Source: Halichondria panicea (Eukaryota; Porifera; Demospongiae; Suberitida; Halichondriidae). Taken from it: DNA of 64,000 nucleotides. Positions 26,548 through 39,900 of the stretch are shown here, piece after piece. How positions within the stretch are numbered: the first letter of the stretch is position 1; each line of letters starts with the position of its first letter. Both the position numbers and the translations under genes were made by a program. Below the pieces are notes generated by a model. The model had not been told where the DNA came from. It saw only the letters and a list, made by a program, of their open reading frames with translations, and did no database searches. The stretch covers positions 806,001-870,000 of the forward strand of contig NC_087382.1 of the NCBI RefSeq assembly GCF_963675165.1. Reading direction: 5' to 3'.

Positions 26548-27097
26548 TGTGTGGTGTCTATACACATTCGTCGTTATACGAGCAATTATGTAAATATTTG
26601 TACTTTCTATGCAATTACTTATACACACATGGAAGGTGAGCCTACGTATGCTCTAAAATTTCAGTGCGCAAGACTGATATTCAAATTATTATTGATAAAT
26701 ATAGGCATACGTACATGTATGTATGTAGCACCATTTGTATTGGTTTGTGCCAATATCCTCTCCAGCACACACACATTCACTCACACACCAACCCACTCAC
26801 ATGACATCCACCTACTCGTCTCCAGCACACACTCACATCTGCCCACTCACCTTCAGCACCCACTTACAGCCGCCCACTCACCTCCAGCACACACACACAC
26901 ACCCCACAGCCGCCCACTCACCTCCAGCTTGTTCTCCACTGACAGGGTGGCTTGGTTCTGCTCCACTATTGCGTTGAGGTTCCCCAACAGGTCGTCATTG
27001 ACACCTTCCTCTAGTAACACGTACTCTCTCTTGCACCGATCACGTCGGTCCAGGTTGAACTTGAGCAACAGAATATTCGCTCTGTAGGTGTGTGGGG

Positions 27098-27155
<58 letters not shown>

Positions 27156-27838
27156 GGGAGTAACAACAATCAGTATTCAAAGTCAATTGTAACATACGTA
27201 CATGCATATTTTAAGATTGCTAAGAAATGTTTCCAGGGAACACCTACGCATATAGGGCACCAAAAAATTGGTTAGTTTACGTACGTACATGTACAAGCAC
27301 ATTATTATACCCACACCCACACACCCACACTCACACCCACACACACCACTACACTCACTCTCCGGCCGCCCCCTTCTTCCAAGGCCTCTTGTCGATGGAC
27401 GCCTCCAGTAAACTGTTTACATCCCAACGATCGATATGCTGCACACAGAGATACTTTATTAACTACGTACATACGTAAGAAGCCATCTTTGAACACTTAT
27501 AACTTAACTGCAACAAACAATATTAAAACGCATCTAGTAGCTTTTAAGAAGCTATGTATATCATACGGCATTTTGGGTAAAAAAACACACTCCCCAAGTT
27601 TCAAATCCAATTTCACCCTGACCGTTATTTTGAGTACCTTTCCTTTAGCAGTTTGTTCTTCAATGAATCTTTCAGTGAGTACTATCAACATCTGACTGTC
27701 CCTGCTCCCCTGTACAGGCCATCCACGCCCACTATGGCCTAGACCACGCCCACTAGTGGATAGACTGTCATCGTCCTCTACGTCACTCTCATAACGTTCG
27801 ACCAGGAAGTAATCGCCCTCGATATGGCTGGGGGTGGG

Positions 27839-27906
<68 letters not shown>

Positions 27907-30900
27907 GCGAGGTGTGTGGGCGAGGTGTGTGTGTGTGTGAGGTGTGGGCGAGGTGTGTGTGTGTGTGAGGTGTGTGTGAGGGTGTGGGCGAGGTGTGTGG
28001 TGTGTGTGTGTGAGGTGTGTGTGAGGTGTGTGTGAGGTGTGTGTGTGAGGGTGTGGGCGAGGTGTGTGTGTGTGTGAGGTGTGTGTGTGTGTGTGTGTGT
28101 GAGTGCGTGTGGGAGGGTGTGGGCAAGGTGTGTGGTGTGTGTGTGAGGGTGTGGGCGAGGTGTGTGTGTGTGCGTGTGGGCGAGGTATGTGGTGTGTTTG
28201 GGTAGTGATAAATGTTGACCAAGCAAGCATAAGTAATAAGTGAGCGTTTGTGAAGAAGAAAGAGGGTCAAAAATGTATGCATAGGGGGACCCGGGTACAA
28301 AATTATTTTCAGGAACTCCATTAGTGCCACTATAATTATACAATTGCGTACAATAATAATTAATTATGGTACGAAGTTGCAACATTAAGTCTATTTCATA
28401 AAAAAAACGTTACGGTATGTAACCAGTGAATTACTTACCTCGATCTACGGGTGTGAATGTCATTGGGTCCACTTCCTCTTGCTCTCCACCACTCACACCC
28501 TCACACTCTGCCGCCCTCACACTAGGCACACCTACACGCTTTCGTCTCTTTCCTCGGGAAGACTTCCTCTCTCGTACTTTTCCACACACTGATTGGTCCA
28601 AACTGTCTCGTTTCTTGAGCGATGATTTTCTGATGGGAGTGGAATGTTTGGGAGAGGGCGGGGCTTGAGCGGAGGCAACAAACAACTGGTTAGATGATAT
28701 GTCCGTAGTGGATGAGCTCTCAACAGCGTTGATAGTCTTGATCCAATCTACAGAAAAAAAAAACAAGTGCAAATAAGAGCACTGAACAATTAATTATTAG
28801 CCTGAGGGACTTAGTACATGCATGTACACACACACACATGCATACACTACAGTACTAGTGTGAGCATTGTAGGGACAGTAGAGTGCATGGATGATCTCAA
28901 TAGAGAGGTAGTGTCTTTAATATTATAATTATAAGGAATAGGACGTTCTGAATATCTCACCAGCCTCGAGCTGCTTCCGCACTAACTTGATCTTGTTCAA
29001 GTGCTTCTCATTCATCAGTGGAACAGATCCTGCAAGCAATAGAAAGACAGTGAAGTGTCTGTTACCAATATTATGCTATGGACAGCTTAATTCACAAAAT
29101 CAGAAGTAGAATAGATTTTAGCAAAACAGTGTCAGCTGGTGAATAAGATAATTGGTGTACTATAGGAATAATAACATCAGATCAATCCACGGAGTTGAAC
29201 TAGGTCAACACAACCATAATACTTTCACCACAAATGTCGATCCGATGTTTAGTACAAAACACATTCACTCACACACAGACCACACCCACACACACTCACC
29301 CAGACCACACCCACACACACTCACCCACGGTCAGCTCTTCTTTGCCAGCTGTGTCCTCAGGCGACTGGTTCTCATCAGAGTCAAATATCTTGACAGACTT
29401 TGAACTTTTCTTTCGTCGAGGTTTCTATAGAAATAGAGACACACGAGATTAACTACTACACATTAACAGACCCATGATCATGACAGCAGCACTGATTTGA
29501 TGACCATGTGACCATTGTGACATCCTAATACAAGTTATGGGTAGTCAAATAGCTAGACGTTCGCAACACAAGTTATGGACAAACAAAGGTAGCTTTGAAA
29601 ACAGGCTTGATTAGAAAAAACACCCACTCCCCTTCTTTACTCTCTGGGTACAGTGTCAACAGCTGTCACTATACAACTGTTTCAGCATGATTATAACTTT
29701 TTACACATAAAAACGAGTTATAGGAACACCCCTCCATACCCACTCTACCCTCCACACTCACACACACCCCACCCCCACATCTCTCCCTCCACACCCACAC
29801 ACCTTTGCGGCCACTCTCTCTTCCTGGAGTACATTGATCGACAGTGCTTTAGAGAATCGTTCTGTTGGTGTTGTTCCCTGAACATTCTCGGCAGCTGGGC
29901 TAGCCACACCCACATAGCTGTGTTGAGAGGGTGTGGCCACAGGGATAGAGGCAGAGCTTCGGATCACAAACGATGGACTACCAGAATAGTGGGTGAGGAA
30001 GTTAGAAATTTCCTGAGAATGAAAAATCAATATTTGGTAAAGATCATTAGCTAAAGAATTCCATAATACTGTTACTAGACATGCGGTAAAGATCATTAAT
30101 TAAATATGTATAACAGTTGGTTATACTACAGCTTGGTATTTTTACCTTCTTTTCAGTAGCAGATAGCTTCTTCCCTTCCAATCGAAACTGAAAACAATAA
30201 ATGAACTTATAATTAGAGCACAATAACAAAGAGTTCGTTCTAAGCTTTGGCAAAACAAAATCATTGAAACTAGATATTAAACTAGAATGCAAGTTGCAGT
30301 CCCTGAGTGGTGCTTTACATACATGACTGTATAGTATATAGGGCGTAGGACTCGTAACTTATAATTATGCAAAAAATAGCTGTTAATAATTGTTAATATT
30401 ACAGGTTTAGTGACTCACTGCATTCTTGTCAATCAGGTTAGACAGGTATTGTGCCGTCTTCAATCGATGTTTGGGATGATAGCATAGCGGGTTGCCTTGG
30501 AGATTAAGCTGTGATCAAATATGTGTACACAAGAGATTAATTACATTAAAAAAGTAGCTATTGCTGCATGAGACTGTGTGTGTGTACGTGTGTGCATGTA
30601 TGTGAGTGTGTGTGGGGGGGGTGGGCCCGGTGGTATTGTAACGCACCAATGAGAGGTGATGCAGGTTCTTCAACGGACTCAGACAGCTGTGTTTCATTAT
30701 GAGGTTGTCTGTCAAGTCAAGCTCAGCCAAACGATCCAACTCATGAACACCTACAGAGAACAGATTATATTGAGTCATTAGTTAAACAGTTTGTTTGTTT
30801 AGACATAACATATTTTGAGTGTATACAGTTGTGATTACTCAATCTTATAATTATATACAAGAAGTACGCACATAATTATTTATACATGTAGAGCAAATTT

Positions 30901-33900
30901 TTCCCAAATCAACGTATAAAATCGTGTACATTCATTGAGTACTAATGAATGCTATTGAGATATTCACGAGCATTTTAGTATCACACACACACACACACGC
31001 ACGTGCACTACCGGGTATTTAACTAAACAATCACAAGACTTATACACACTATAGTCAGTTTGTAAAGCCACAAAAGACGACTCATGTTGACAGCTAGTAC
31101 AGCCATTACAGATTCCATTACAACATACCATTGCCAGGGATAGACAATATAAACAGTACTAGAGCAATCAAGATCAAGTTACACGTGTACAAAAGAAAGA
31201 CAAGGACTATTTCAAGTAGCTATAGTGAACAGAAACTAGTGAGATTGAACTTTGTGGTTTAACTACTTCCCTCAAGGAGGCAAAGATTTCTCTGATAAGG
31301 AACAATGGATTACAAATTCATAGAACCAATTTCTGAAGATTTCTACTGCTCTATTTGTCGCTCTGTACTTTGCCAGCCTGTACTCACAGAATGCTGTGGT
31401 CAGCACTTTTGCCGAGCATGTTTAGACAGCTGGTTTGATGTGGGACAAGGCGAGATTTGTCCACATTGCAGAGAAAAAGAGTTCAAATACATCAAAAGTC
31501 TACCTATGATTCGAAAGATTAATGAATTGAATATTTTGTGTCCCATACAAAGCTTGGGATGTACGGAGGTGCTTCGATTGGATACTTTAAATGATCATTT
31601 GAAAATATGCGACTTTATTCTTGTGCACTGCCCAAACAGGTGTGGGGAGATGCTGTTTCGTAAAAACGCACAAGAGCACTTAATGGAGTGCTCCCAGCGT
31701 CCAATCAGATCACAGAGACAAGGTGACATAATCGACAACGAGAGAAGTACAGATCAACGAGTCACAGTTCAGTTCTCATGGAGTTCTGACACTAGTCTGC
31801 ACACTCCATCGTTCACACTAGCACAAGGAGTTAACGCTCATCTACTATTAGAGTTGGAATCACACACAGCACCGAGAGAACTACTCACTAAGACACAAGA
31901 CGCTACACTTTCTTTAATCTTAGAGGCTAAATTATTCGGACTCGAGTTAAAAATCGAACAAGAAAATATTCAAATTTCAAACAGTGGGTTACACACGACA
32001 CCATTGAGATCAATACAGGTATTGTGTGATAAGTGTAACCCTGCCGATACTGGTAACCATGGTGATGGCATGTACGTGGAGCGGATATTCGGACACCCTT
32101 GTTTAAAGGAGAGACTAAAAGATGGTTGTCAAGCAACTGTTACCATAGCTACACACAACTGTACTGATACATAGCTTAGAACATTATACCAGTGACTCGC
32201 ATACCAAATTACATAATACGGCATAATAATAATAATAATAATGATATTCATAGCTTCTAATAATCATAACACACCCACACACTAGCTACACATTTAAGAA
32301 ATATGGCAGCCAAAAAGTTAAGAGAGTACCAATTTGTCGAGGCTATCCCAGACAAGTTCAAATGCTGGCATTGTAAGGAGCTGCTTCAAGAGCCTCATGT
32401 GACTGAGTGCTGTGGACACCACTTCTGTCAAGAGTGTATCGAGAAATCAGCGAAAGAAACTCCCAGACAACCCTCCACTCACTATCCTTACTATCCTCCC
32501 GTTTCTTATATCCCCCAACCTATACAACTTGAAAATTCATGCTCTACAACTTCTCTTGCTAGAACACCGATTTTCCATAGACAATCTTCCCCACTAACCC
32601 ACCCCACTGCTTCTACTTCTAGTCTACAACACCAACGTAATAAAAAGATTTGTCCAAGTTGCACTTCAAGCACTTGAGGTACCTGCCTTTGAAACGAAAG
32701 ATAAGTGAGCTCATAGTGTACTGTCCACACAAAGCTAATGGTTGTGAGCAGCAGTTGAGACTGGGAGACATTGAAGCTCATGCTTCAGACTGTGACTACC
32801 AATCAGTGTGGTGCACTAACAAATGTGGCGAAGCTATGCTGAAAAAAACACTGGACAATCATTGTACAAATACATGTCTACAACGAATCGTGGCGTGCAA
32901 GCATTGTAATGGGAAAAATGCTTTCATTACGATGGTGTCTCACAATGAGATCTGCCGAGATTTTCCATTGGCTTGCGTAAACAAATGCGGGAAAGTGGGA
33001 ATAAAGAGAAAAGACATGCGAGGTCATAAAGCGGTGTGCCCGCGGGAGTTTATTCGGTGTACATTTGTTGAGGTTGGATGTACTAAGTATGCTTATCGAG
33101 AGAATTTACCCAAACACATGCGTGAGAACATTGAAGCTCATCTGTCTTTGATGATGACAGCTCATCTAAAGCTAAAACAGGAGGTGCAGAAAATGAATGA
33201 GAGCAAAACTATATAGTGGTATTTTTGACATCTCTGAAACAGCTATAGTGCATGATATGCTGCGGGTAGGACGCACAAGCTATAGCTAAAGGATTGTGAC
33301 TGTGTATGTGTGTCTGATGTACAGTATGACTATCAATATGAATGCTATTTATAATTATATTAAAGCTGAGTGGTTTTACTTGTAGCTGAGTGGTTTTAGT
33401 TACGTATGAATGTGCATTGAAATGTCACCATGTGTCAGTGACTCATAACATGCACTATTCATGCATACCAAGCAATCACAACATATGAGATTAGAGACTA
33501 GACTATATAGATGCTAGCAACATGAATCCAGTACTTAGCTTAGCAAGACAAGTAAGTAACCTAACAGTAACAGAGCCAATAGATCTCGAAGAGCGCTACA
33601 AATTTGTTAAAGAGATCTCAGATGAGTACAAGTGTGTGATTTGTAGCAAGCTCTTAAGAGAGCCTCAAGTTACCGGGTGCTGTGGACAACACTTTTGTCA
33701 GTATTGCTTAGAGCAATGGTTGAAAACAAACCATGAGAAACCATGTCCATACTGTCGCACACCAAACTGCAACTACATTCGCTACCTACCAATGAAAAGG
33801 GAGATTTATGAACTTAAGGTGTATTGTCCAAATCTGTATTGCCCGAGTCAAATACTAGGATGCCTAACATTATCGACTTTACAGCAAATAGATGGCCACC

Positions 33901-36900
33901 TTAAGATTTGTGAGTTTGAAGAAGTAAACTGCTTATGCAAGAAGAAATTTATAAGAAAAGAGTTTACAAACCACCAGCAAAACGTCTGTCCCAAACGAAC
34001 AGTGCAATGTCAATACTGTCATGAAAGTGGAATTTACGAGGTAATAACTTGTGCTCATCACCAAAACACATGCCCAGACTTTCCTATAAACTGTCCTAAA
34101 GAATGCGGGGCTTACGGCATCAAGAGAAAAAATTTAGGGAGCCATAAGAAAAAATGCCCACTGGAACTAGTTGAATGCAAATATTTCAAAGCAGGATGCC
34201 ATGATAAAATTTGTCGGAGAGATTATGATGCTCACGAGAGAGATAATGTACAACAGCATTTGCAGATAACAATGGAGTCCTTCACACGACTGTCAACAGA
34301 ACACAATAAACTAAAGAAGGAACACACACAATTGAAAAAACAACACAATGATCTGAAGAAGGAACACAGCCAGCTAAAGCTAAGAACTCCAGGGTAAGTA
34401 TTGGTTGCCTTGATCCTAGGAAACTTATGAAGTACATACACTCTTTGCACCAGAACATGATTTTAGCTTGACAGTAAAACCTTAGCTTGGCAATTTTATC
34501 TGAAAATGGGCATGCTCTCTCTCCCCCTTAACGTGTATTACGCATTAACAGCTGTGTTACATTTGATTATCTAAAAAAAAAAAAGAGAGGTTCCGCCGGG
34601 GATCGAACCCAGGACCTTGAGTGTGTTAAACTCACGTGATAACCACTACACCACGGAACCACTATGCACAAATTTGGGCACTTCACCTATAATCATGCTA
34701 ATAATGCTTCGTTTCAAGTTGGAGTCTCTGAATTTGTACAGTGCAACAACCAAAGAGAGTAGATTTTTTTTTTGGTACACATTTTTTACATTTTGTGGCA
34801 TATCTTCTAAAGTAAAAATGATATGATCTATTTGAGTGCAGGTACTGAAAGTTCAACTATTGGCGCTTCCATTGGACCACCACCTGTTACATCACATGAC
34901 ATCATCAGTATAAAATGGCTGTCTGAAGATGTGTACTTCCGAAAATATGTTAGGAATAGAAGTAGCTTATTTGTTTGAGTTAAGATCTGAAATTTGTTGT
35001 GCATGTACCTGAGTATATTGCTCATCTTTTGAGCTTCAACGGAAGTCTGGGCTACTAGTAAGTTCTGAGAAATACTGCATTTTGTTGTTTTTTGGTGGCA
35101 AATATGTTAGGAATACAACTTTCGATTTTATATTAGTTAAGGTCTAATTTTTGAGCAGCATGTACTACAATAGTGTACTTTTCATCTGTACTAACTTACA
35201 GGAGTTAGGCTAGCCTCTTCTTTGCTAGAGCGGCCCCATCTTGTCAAAAACAGTGCTTTTTATGACTTTTGGGGTGATTTGGCTACATAGTAAGCTCAAT
35301 TACCACGCCCCTGTGACACAGAATGACCAACACCAACTGTGTATTTGCAGGTAGACATCGCAGGGCCTTTGGATGTAGCAAATAACAACAAGATGATTTG
35401 TGATGTCACAAATCAATGAATATCATTGCATACGTCAGCAAAAGTAGCAAAACGGAGCAAAATCACCATTTTTGACAAGAAGGGCCGCTCTAGCAAAGAT
35501 GAGACTTGTCTAGCTCCTGTAAGTTAGTACAGATGAATTCTATGCTATTGTAGTACATGCTCCTCAAAAATCAGGCCTTAACTAGCATAAAATCGAAAGT
35601 TGTATTCCTAACATATTTGCCACCAAAAAACAACAAAATTCAGTATTTCTCAGAACTTACTAGCAGCCCAGACTTCCGTTGAAGCTCAAAAGATGAGCAA
35701 TATAGTCAGGTACATACATAATAAATTTCAGATCTTAACTCAAACAAATAAGCTACTTCTATTCCTAACATATTTTCGGAGGTACACATCTTCAGACAGC
35801 CATTTCATAGTGATGATGTCATATGATGTAATAGGTGGTGGTCCAATGGAAGCGCCAATAATTGAACTTTCAGTACCTGCACTCAAATAGATCATATCAC
35901 TTTTACTTCAGAAGATATGCCACAAAATGTGAAAAAAAATAATATAAAAAAAAATCTACTCTCTTTGGTTGTTGCACTGTACATGTATTATTTTATCCAA
36001 AAACCATAAAAAAAAAGAAAGATGTTCCGCCGGGGATCGAACCCAGGACCTTGAGTGTGTTAAACTCACGTGATAACCACTAACTACACCACGGAACCGC
36101 TACTTCAGACATCTATATAGCCTGCCTCTGGAACAAGATGTACAGACAGAGGAGGTACGACAACATCACATGCGTGGACAATGGAATGTCAAGTAACAAG
36201 CAGCAAAAATGCTGATGGGAGGGGCCATTATACTGTAGACCACACCCACTCTACTTTTTGCTGTGTTAATTAAAATTTCATTGTCCACGGACGTGATGTT
36301 GTCGTACCTCCTCTGGTGTACGGATAATCGAGGTTCTACTGATGAGAAATAATTATGCAGATATAATGTATGTATGTATCATAAAATTATTATGACATAC
36401 ACTGACTATCTATCGCAGCCCTCCCAGACAAAGGAGAAGAAGAAGAAGAGGAAGTGGAGTGAATTCATCTGGACAAGGGTTAAGTCAAGACAGCTGGCAT
36501 ACGCAGGCGCAGGTGCAGGGTTCCTGGGACGGAAACTATGGCGATGACCAACAAGAGGAATATTATGATGATTTTTATTAACGCATTTGTATCGCCAAGC
36601 AACTGTTACACCGTAGCTACAAACAACTGACAGACACATAACTTGATGTAGAACATTTATCTGTTGTTCACATGCATACTTACATAATACCACTTTATGA
36701 TATTCACAGCTTCCAGTAATCATAACACACGAACCCATACACTAGCTATAAACTACACACCCACAATAATATGACAATAATAAGATGGCAGCCAAAAAGT
36801 TAAGGGAGTACCAATTTGTCGAGGCTATCCCAGACAAGTTCAAATGCTGGCATTGTAAGGAGCTGCTTCAAGAGCCTCATGTGACTGAGTGCTGTGGACA

Positions 36901-39900
36901 CCACTTCTGTCAAGAGTGTATCGAGAAATCAGCGAAAAAAACACCGATTTCTAATGACTCGTACTCGGCACGAATATCACATTGTAATACATCTCTTCAT
37001 ATGAGAATGATGCGCCATACTTCTGCTAGACAACCACAACCTCAACAGATTTGTCCAAGTTGCAAGATTGTTGACTTCAAGCACTTGAGGTACCTGCCTT
37101 TGAAACGAAAGATAAGTGAGCTCATAGTGTACTGTCCACACAAAGCTAATGGTTGTGAGCAGCAGTTGAGACTGGGAGACATTGAAGCTCATGCTTCAGA
37201 TTGTGACTACCAATCAGTGTGGTGCACCAACAAATGTGGAGAAGGTATGCTGAAAAAGACACTGGACAATCATTGTGCAAATACTTGCTTACAACGAATC
37301 GTGGCGTGCAAGCATTGTGCTCAAAGTATTACTTTCAGTGAAATCTATTCTCACAACAAGACCTGCCCAGATTTTCCATTGGCTTGCTTAAACAGATGCG
37401 GGAAAATTAAAATTAAGAGAGAAGATATGCAAAGTCATGAAAAGGTGTGTCCGCTGGAGTATGTTCCATGTACTTTTGCCGAAGTTGGGTGCACTAAATT
37501 TACTAATCGAGAGGATTTACCCAAACACATGCGTGAGAACATTGAAGCTCATCTGTCTCTGATGATGGTAGCTCATCTAAAACTAAAGCAGGAGGTGCAG
37601 AGATTAAACGAGAGCAAAACTAATGTCAGCAGTAAATCTGTTAGGAAACAAAACTATGGAGGCTCAGTATGAAAGTACATTACTGAGCTAGCTCAACCAG
37701 ATAATTATATTTAGTACTTATATAGTTTAAGTTAGTATTATGTGTGTGTGTAACTCCATTGGAATTGTAAGGCTGCGTGCATGCATGGGTTTGTGAATAA
37801 ATGTCAGGTGATCTGCAATTATTCATGGATACAAACAATTGACATGTGACTGGCTAGCCACTCAATGCAGTTAGTATTACAATGGAAGGTTTCTCTCGTA
37901 GAAGACAAGTAAGGAGCCTAACAGTAACAGAGCCAATAGATCTCGAAGAGCGCTACAAATTTGTTAAAGAGATTTCAGATGAGCACAAGTGTGTGATTTG
38001 TAGCAAGCTCTTAAGAGAGCCTCAAGTTACCGGGTGCTGTGGACAACACTTTTGTCAGTATTGCTTAGAGCAATGGTTGAAAACAAACCATGAGAAACCA
38101 TGTCCACACTGTCGCACACCAAACTGCAACTACATTCGCTACCTACCAATGAAAAGGGAGATTTATGAACTTGAAGTGTATTGTCCCAATCAAATGATAG
38201 GGTGCTTAACGATATCGACATTACAAGAAATAGATGGCCACCTTAACATTTGTGAACTTGAAGAAGTGACTTGCTCATGCAACAAAAAAATTCTCAGAAA
38301 AAAGCTTAAAAACCACCAGCAAAACCACTGTTCCCGGAGAACGGTGCAATGTCAATACTGTCGAGAAAAAGGAATGCATATGACAATAAGTAGTGCTCAT
38401 CACCGAAACATGTGCCCAGATTTGCCGATAAATTGTCCTAAGAAGTGCGGGGCTTCTGACATTAAGAGGAAAAATATGGAGAGCCATAGGAACAAGTGCC
38501 CACTGGAACTAGTTGAATGTAAATATTTAAAAGCAGGCTGCCGTGATAAAATTTGTCGGAGAGACTATGAAGCTCACGAGAGAGATAATGTACAACAGCA
38601 TTTGCAGATAACAATGGAGTCCTTCACAAAACTCTCAACAGAGCATGATATACTAAAGAAGACTTATGAGGCACTGAGAACACAAAGAACCCCATCAGGG
38701 TGAGCATAATTGATTTTTTCTTTTAATATGCCCGTTTGAAATTTTCTGAAAACTTTTATAGTAATTGAGATCGATGCATGGTGTGTTTACCTTACAAATA
38801 TCTATTGCAGACCTAACGGACAAAGCAGAAGAAGAAGTGGGGTAGATTATAATTATGGCAGTAGTAGCTACCACGAACAACAATATGAATATGATCCATG
38901 GTAGAACAATACTTGTATAGAAGAGAGACTATAGCTGCATGCCAGCCAAGTGACTGTTACCATAGCTAAACACAACATGACATTATTTATAAACTGATGC
39001 ACTATAACAGTTTGACCTAACAGTTTACGTGTATTCATGCATTTTCCACATTCATAGGTTTAAGCACATGACGCCATAAATATTAGTCAACAATAGCAAC
39101 TATAGTAACCATGGTGACAGCGTGTTTGTGGAGCAGATATTCGTATCTGCGGTACAACAATTTTTACAACATCGCTATACACACAACTGCATGTGCAGAC
39201 ACACAATAATCATCATTAAGACCTTATTTATAATAATTATTCATTATGGCACATGACATAATTTTTAAACAACAAGATCACCAATGGCTACCAGTGCTAA
39301 CTCCAACAGATCTATTCCTTGTGAATCTATACCTACTACAGAGGAATCAGATGACTACACATTTGTAGATGTTCTACCAGAGAAGTACATTTGTGGAATA
39401 TGTAGGAATATATTATCACAACCTCATGTGACAGAATGTTGTGGTCAACATTTCTGCGAAGATTGCCTCAAAAACGCTGCTTCACAGAGCACTAGGACTA
39501 AATACCATGGTCTATGGGGCCCACAACAAATGGAATCTGAAACTCCAAATTGCCCCCATTGTAGAAGAAATAACTTCAACCATATCAGGTATTTGCCCTT
39601 CAAGCGAGAAATCGACGGCATGAAAGTTTGTTGCCCTCGAAAATCTAGTGGCTGCAACGTGCAAGTAACTTACGGTAATAGAATGGACCATGAAAAAACC
39701 TGTGGCTATATACGAGTTCCTTGTACCAACAACTGTGGCAACACTGTTTTCAAGAAAGACTTACAATCTCACACTCGAAATGACTGTACATTGAGGAGAG
39801 CTACATGTAAAGCTTGTGGCAAGATCGGAACATATAAAGAAATCGAAAGCTTAGGACACAACTCTGTCTGTCCGGAAGTTTGGGTAAAGTGCACTAGTCC

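Noticed and set aside
27497..28385. Thr-His-rich frames of 150-277 residues
   Set aside because: They are translations of GT/GGGCGAG repeats. Only 27840-27638 within this span is a genuine exon, supported by phase and flanking homology.
35693..35890. 65-residue frame with a near-identical minus-strand twin at 34828-35025
   Set aside because: The two are the inverted arms of the fold-back element; there is no evidence of translation.
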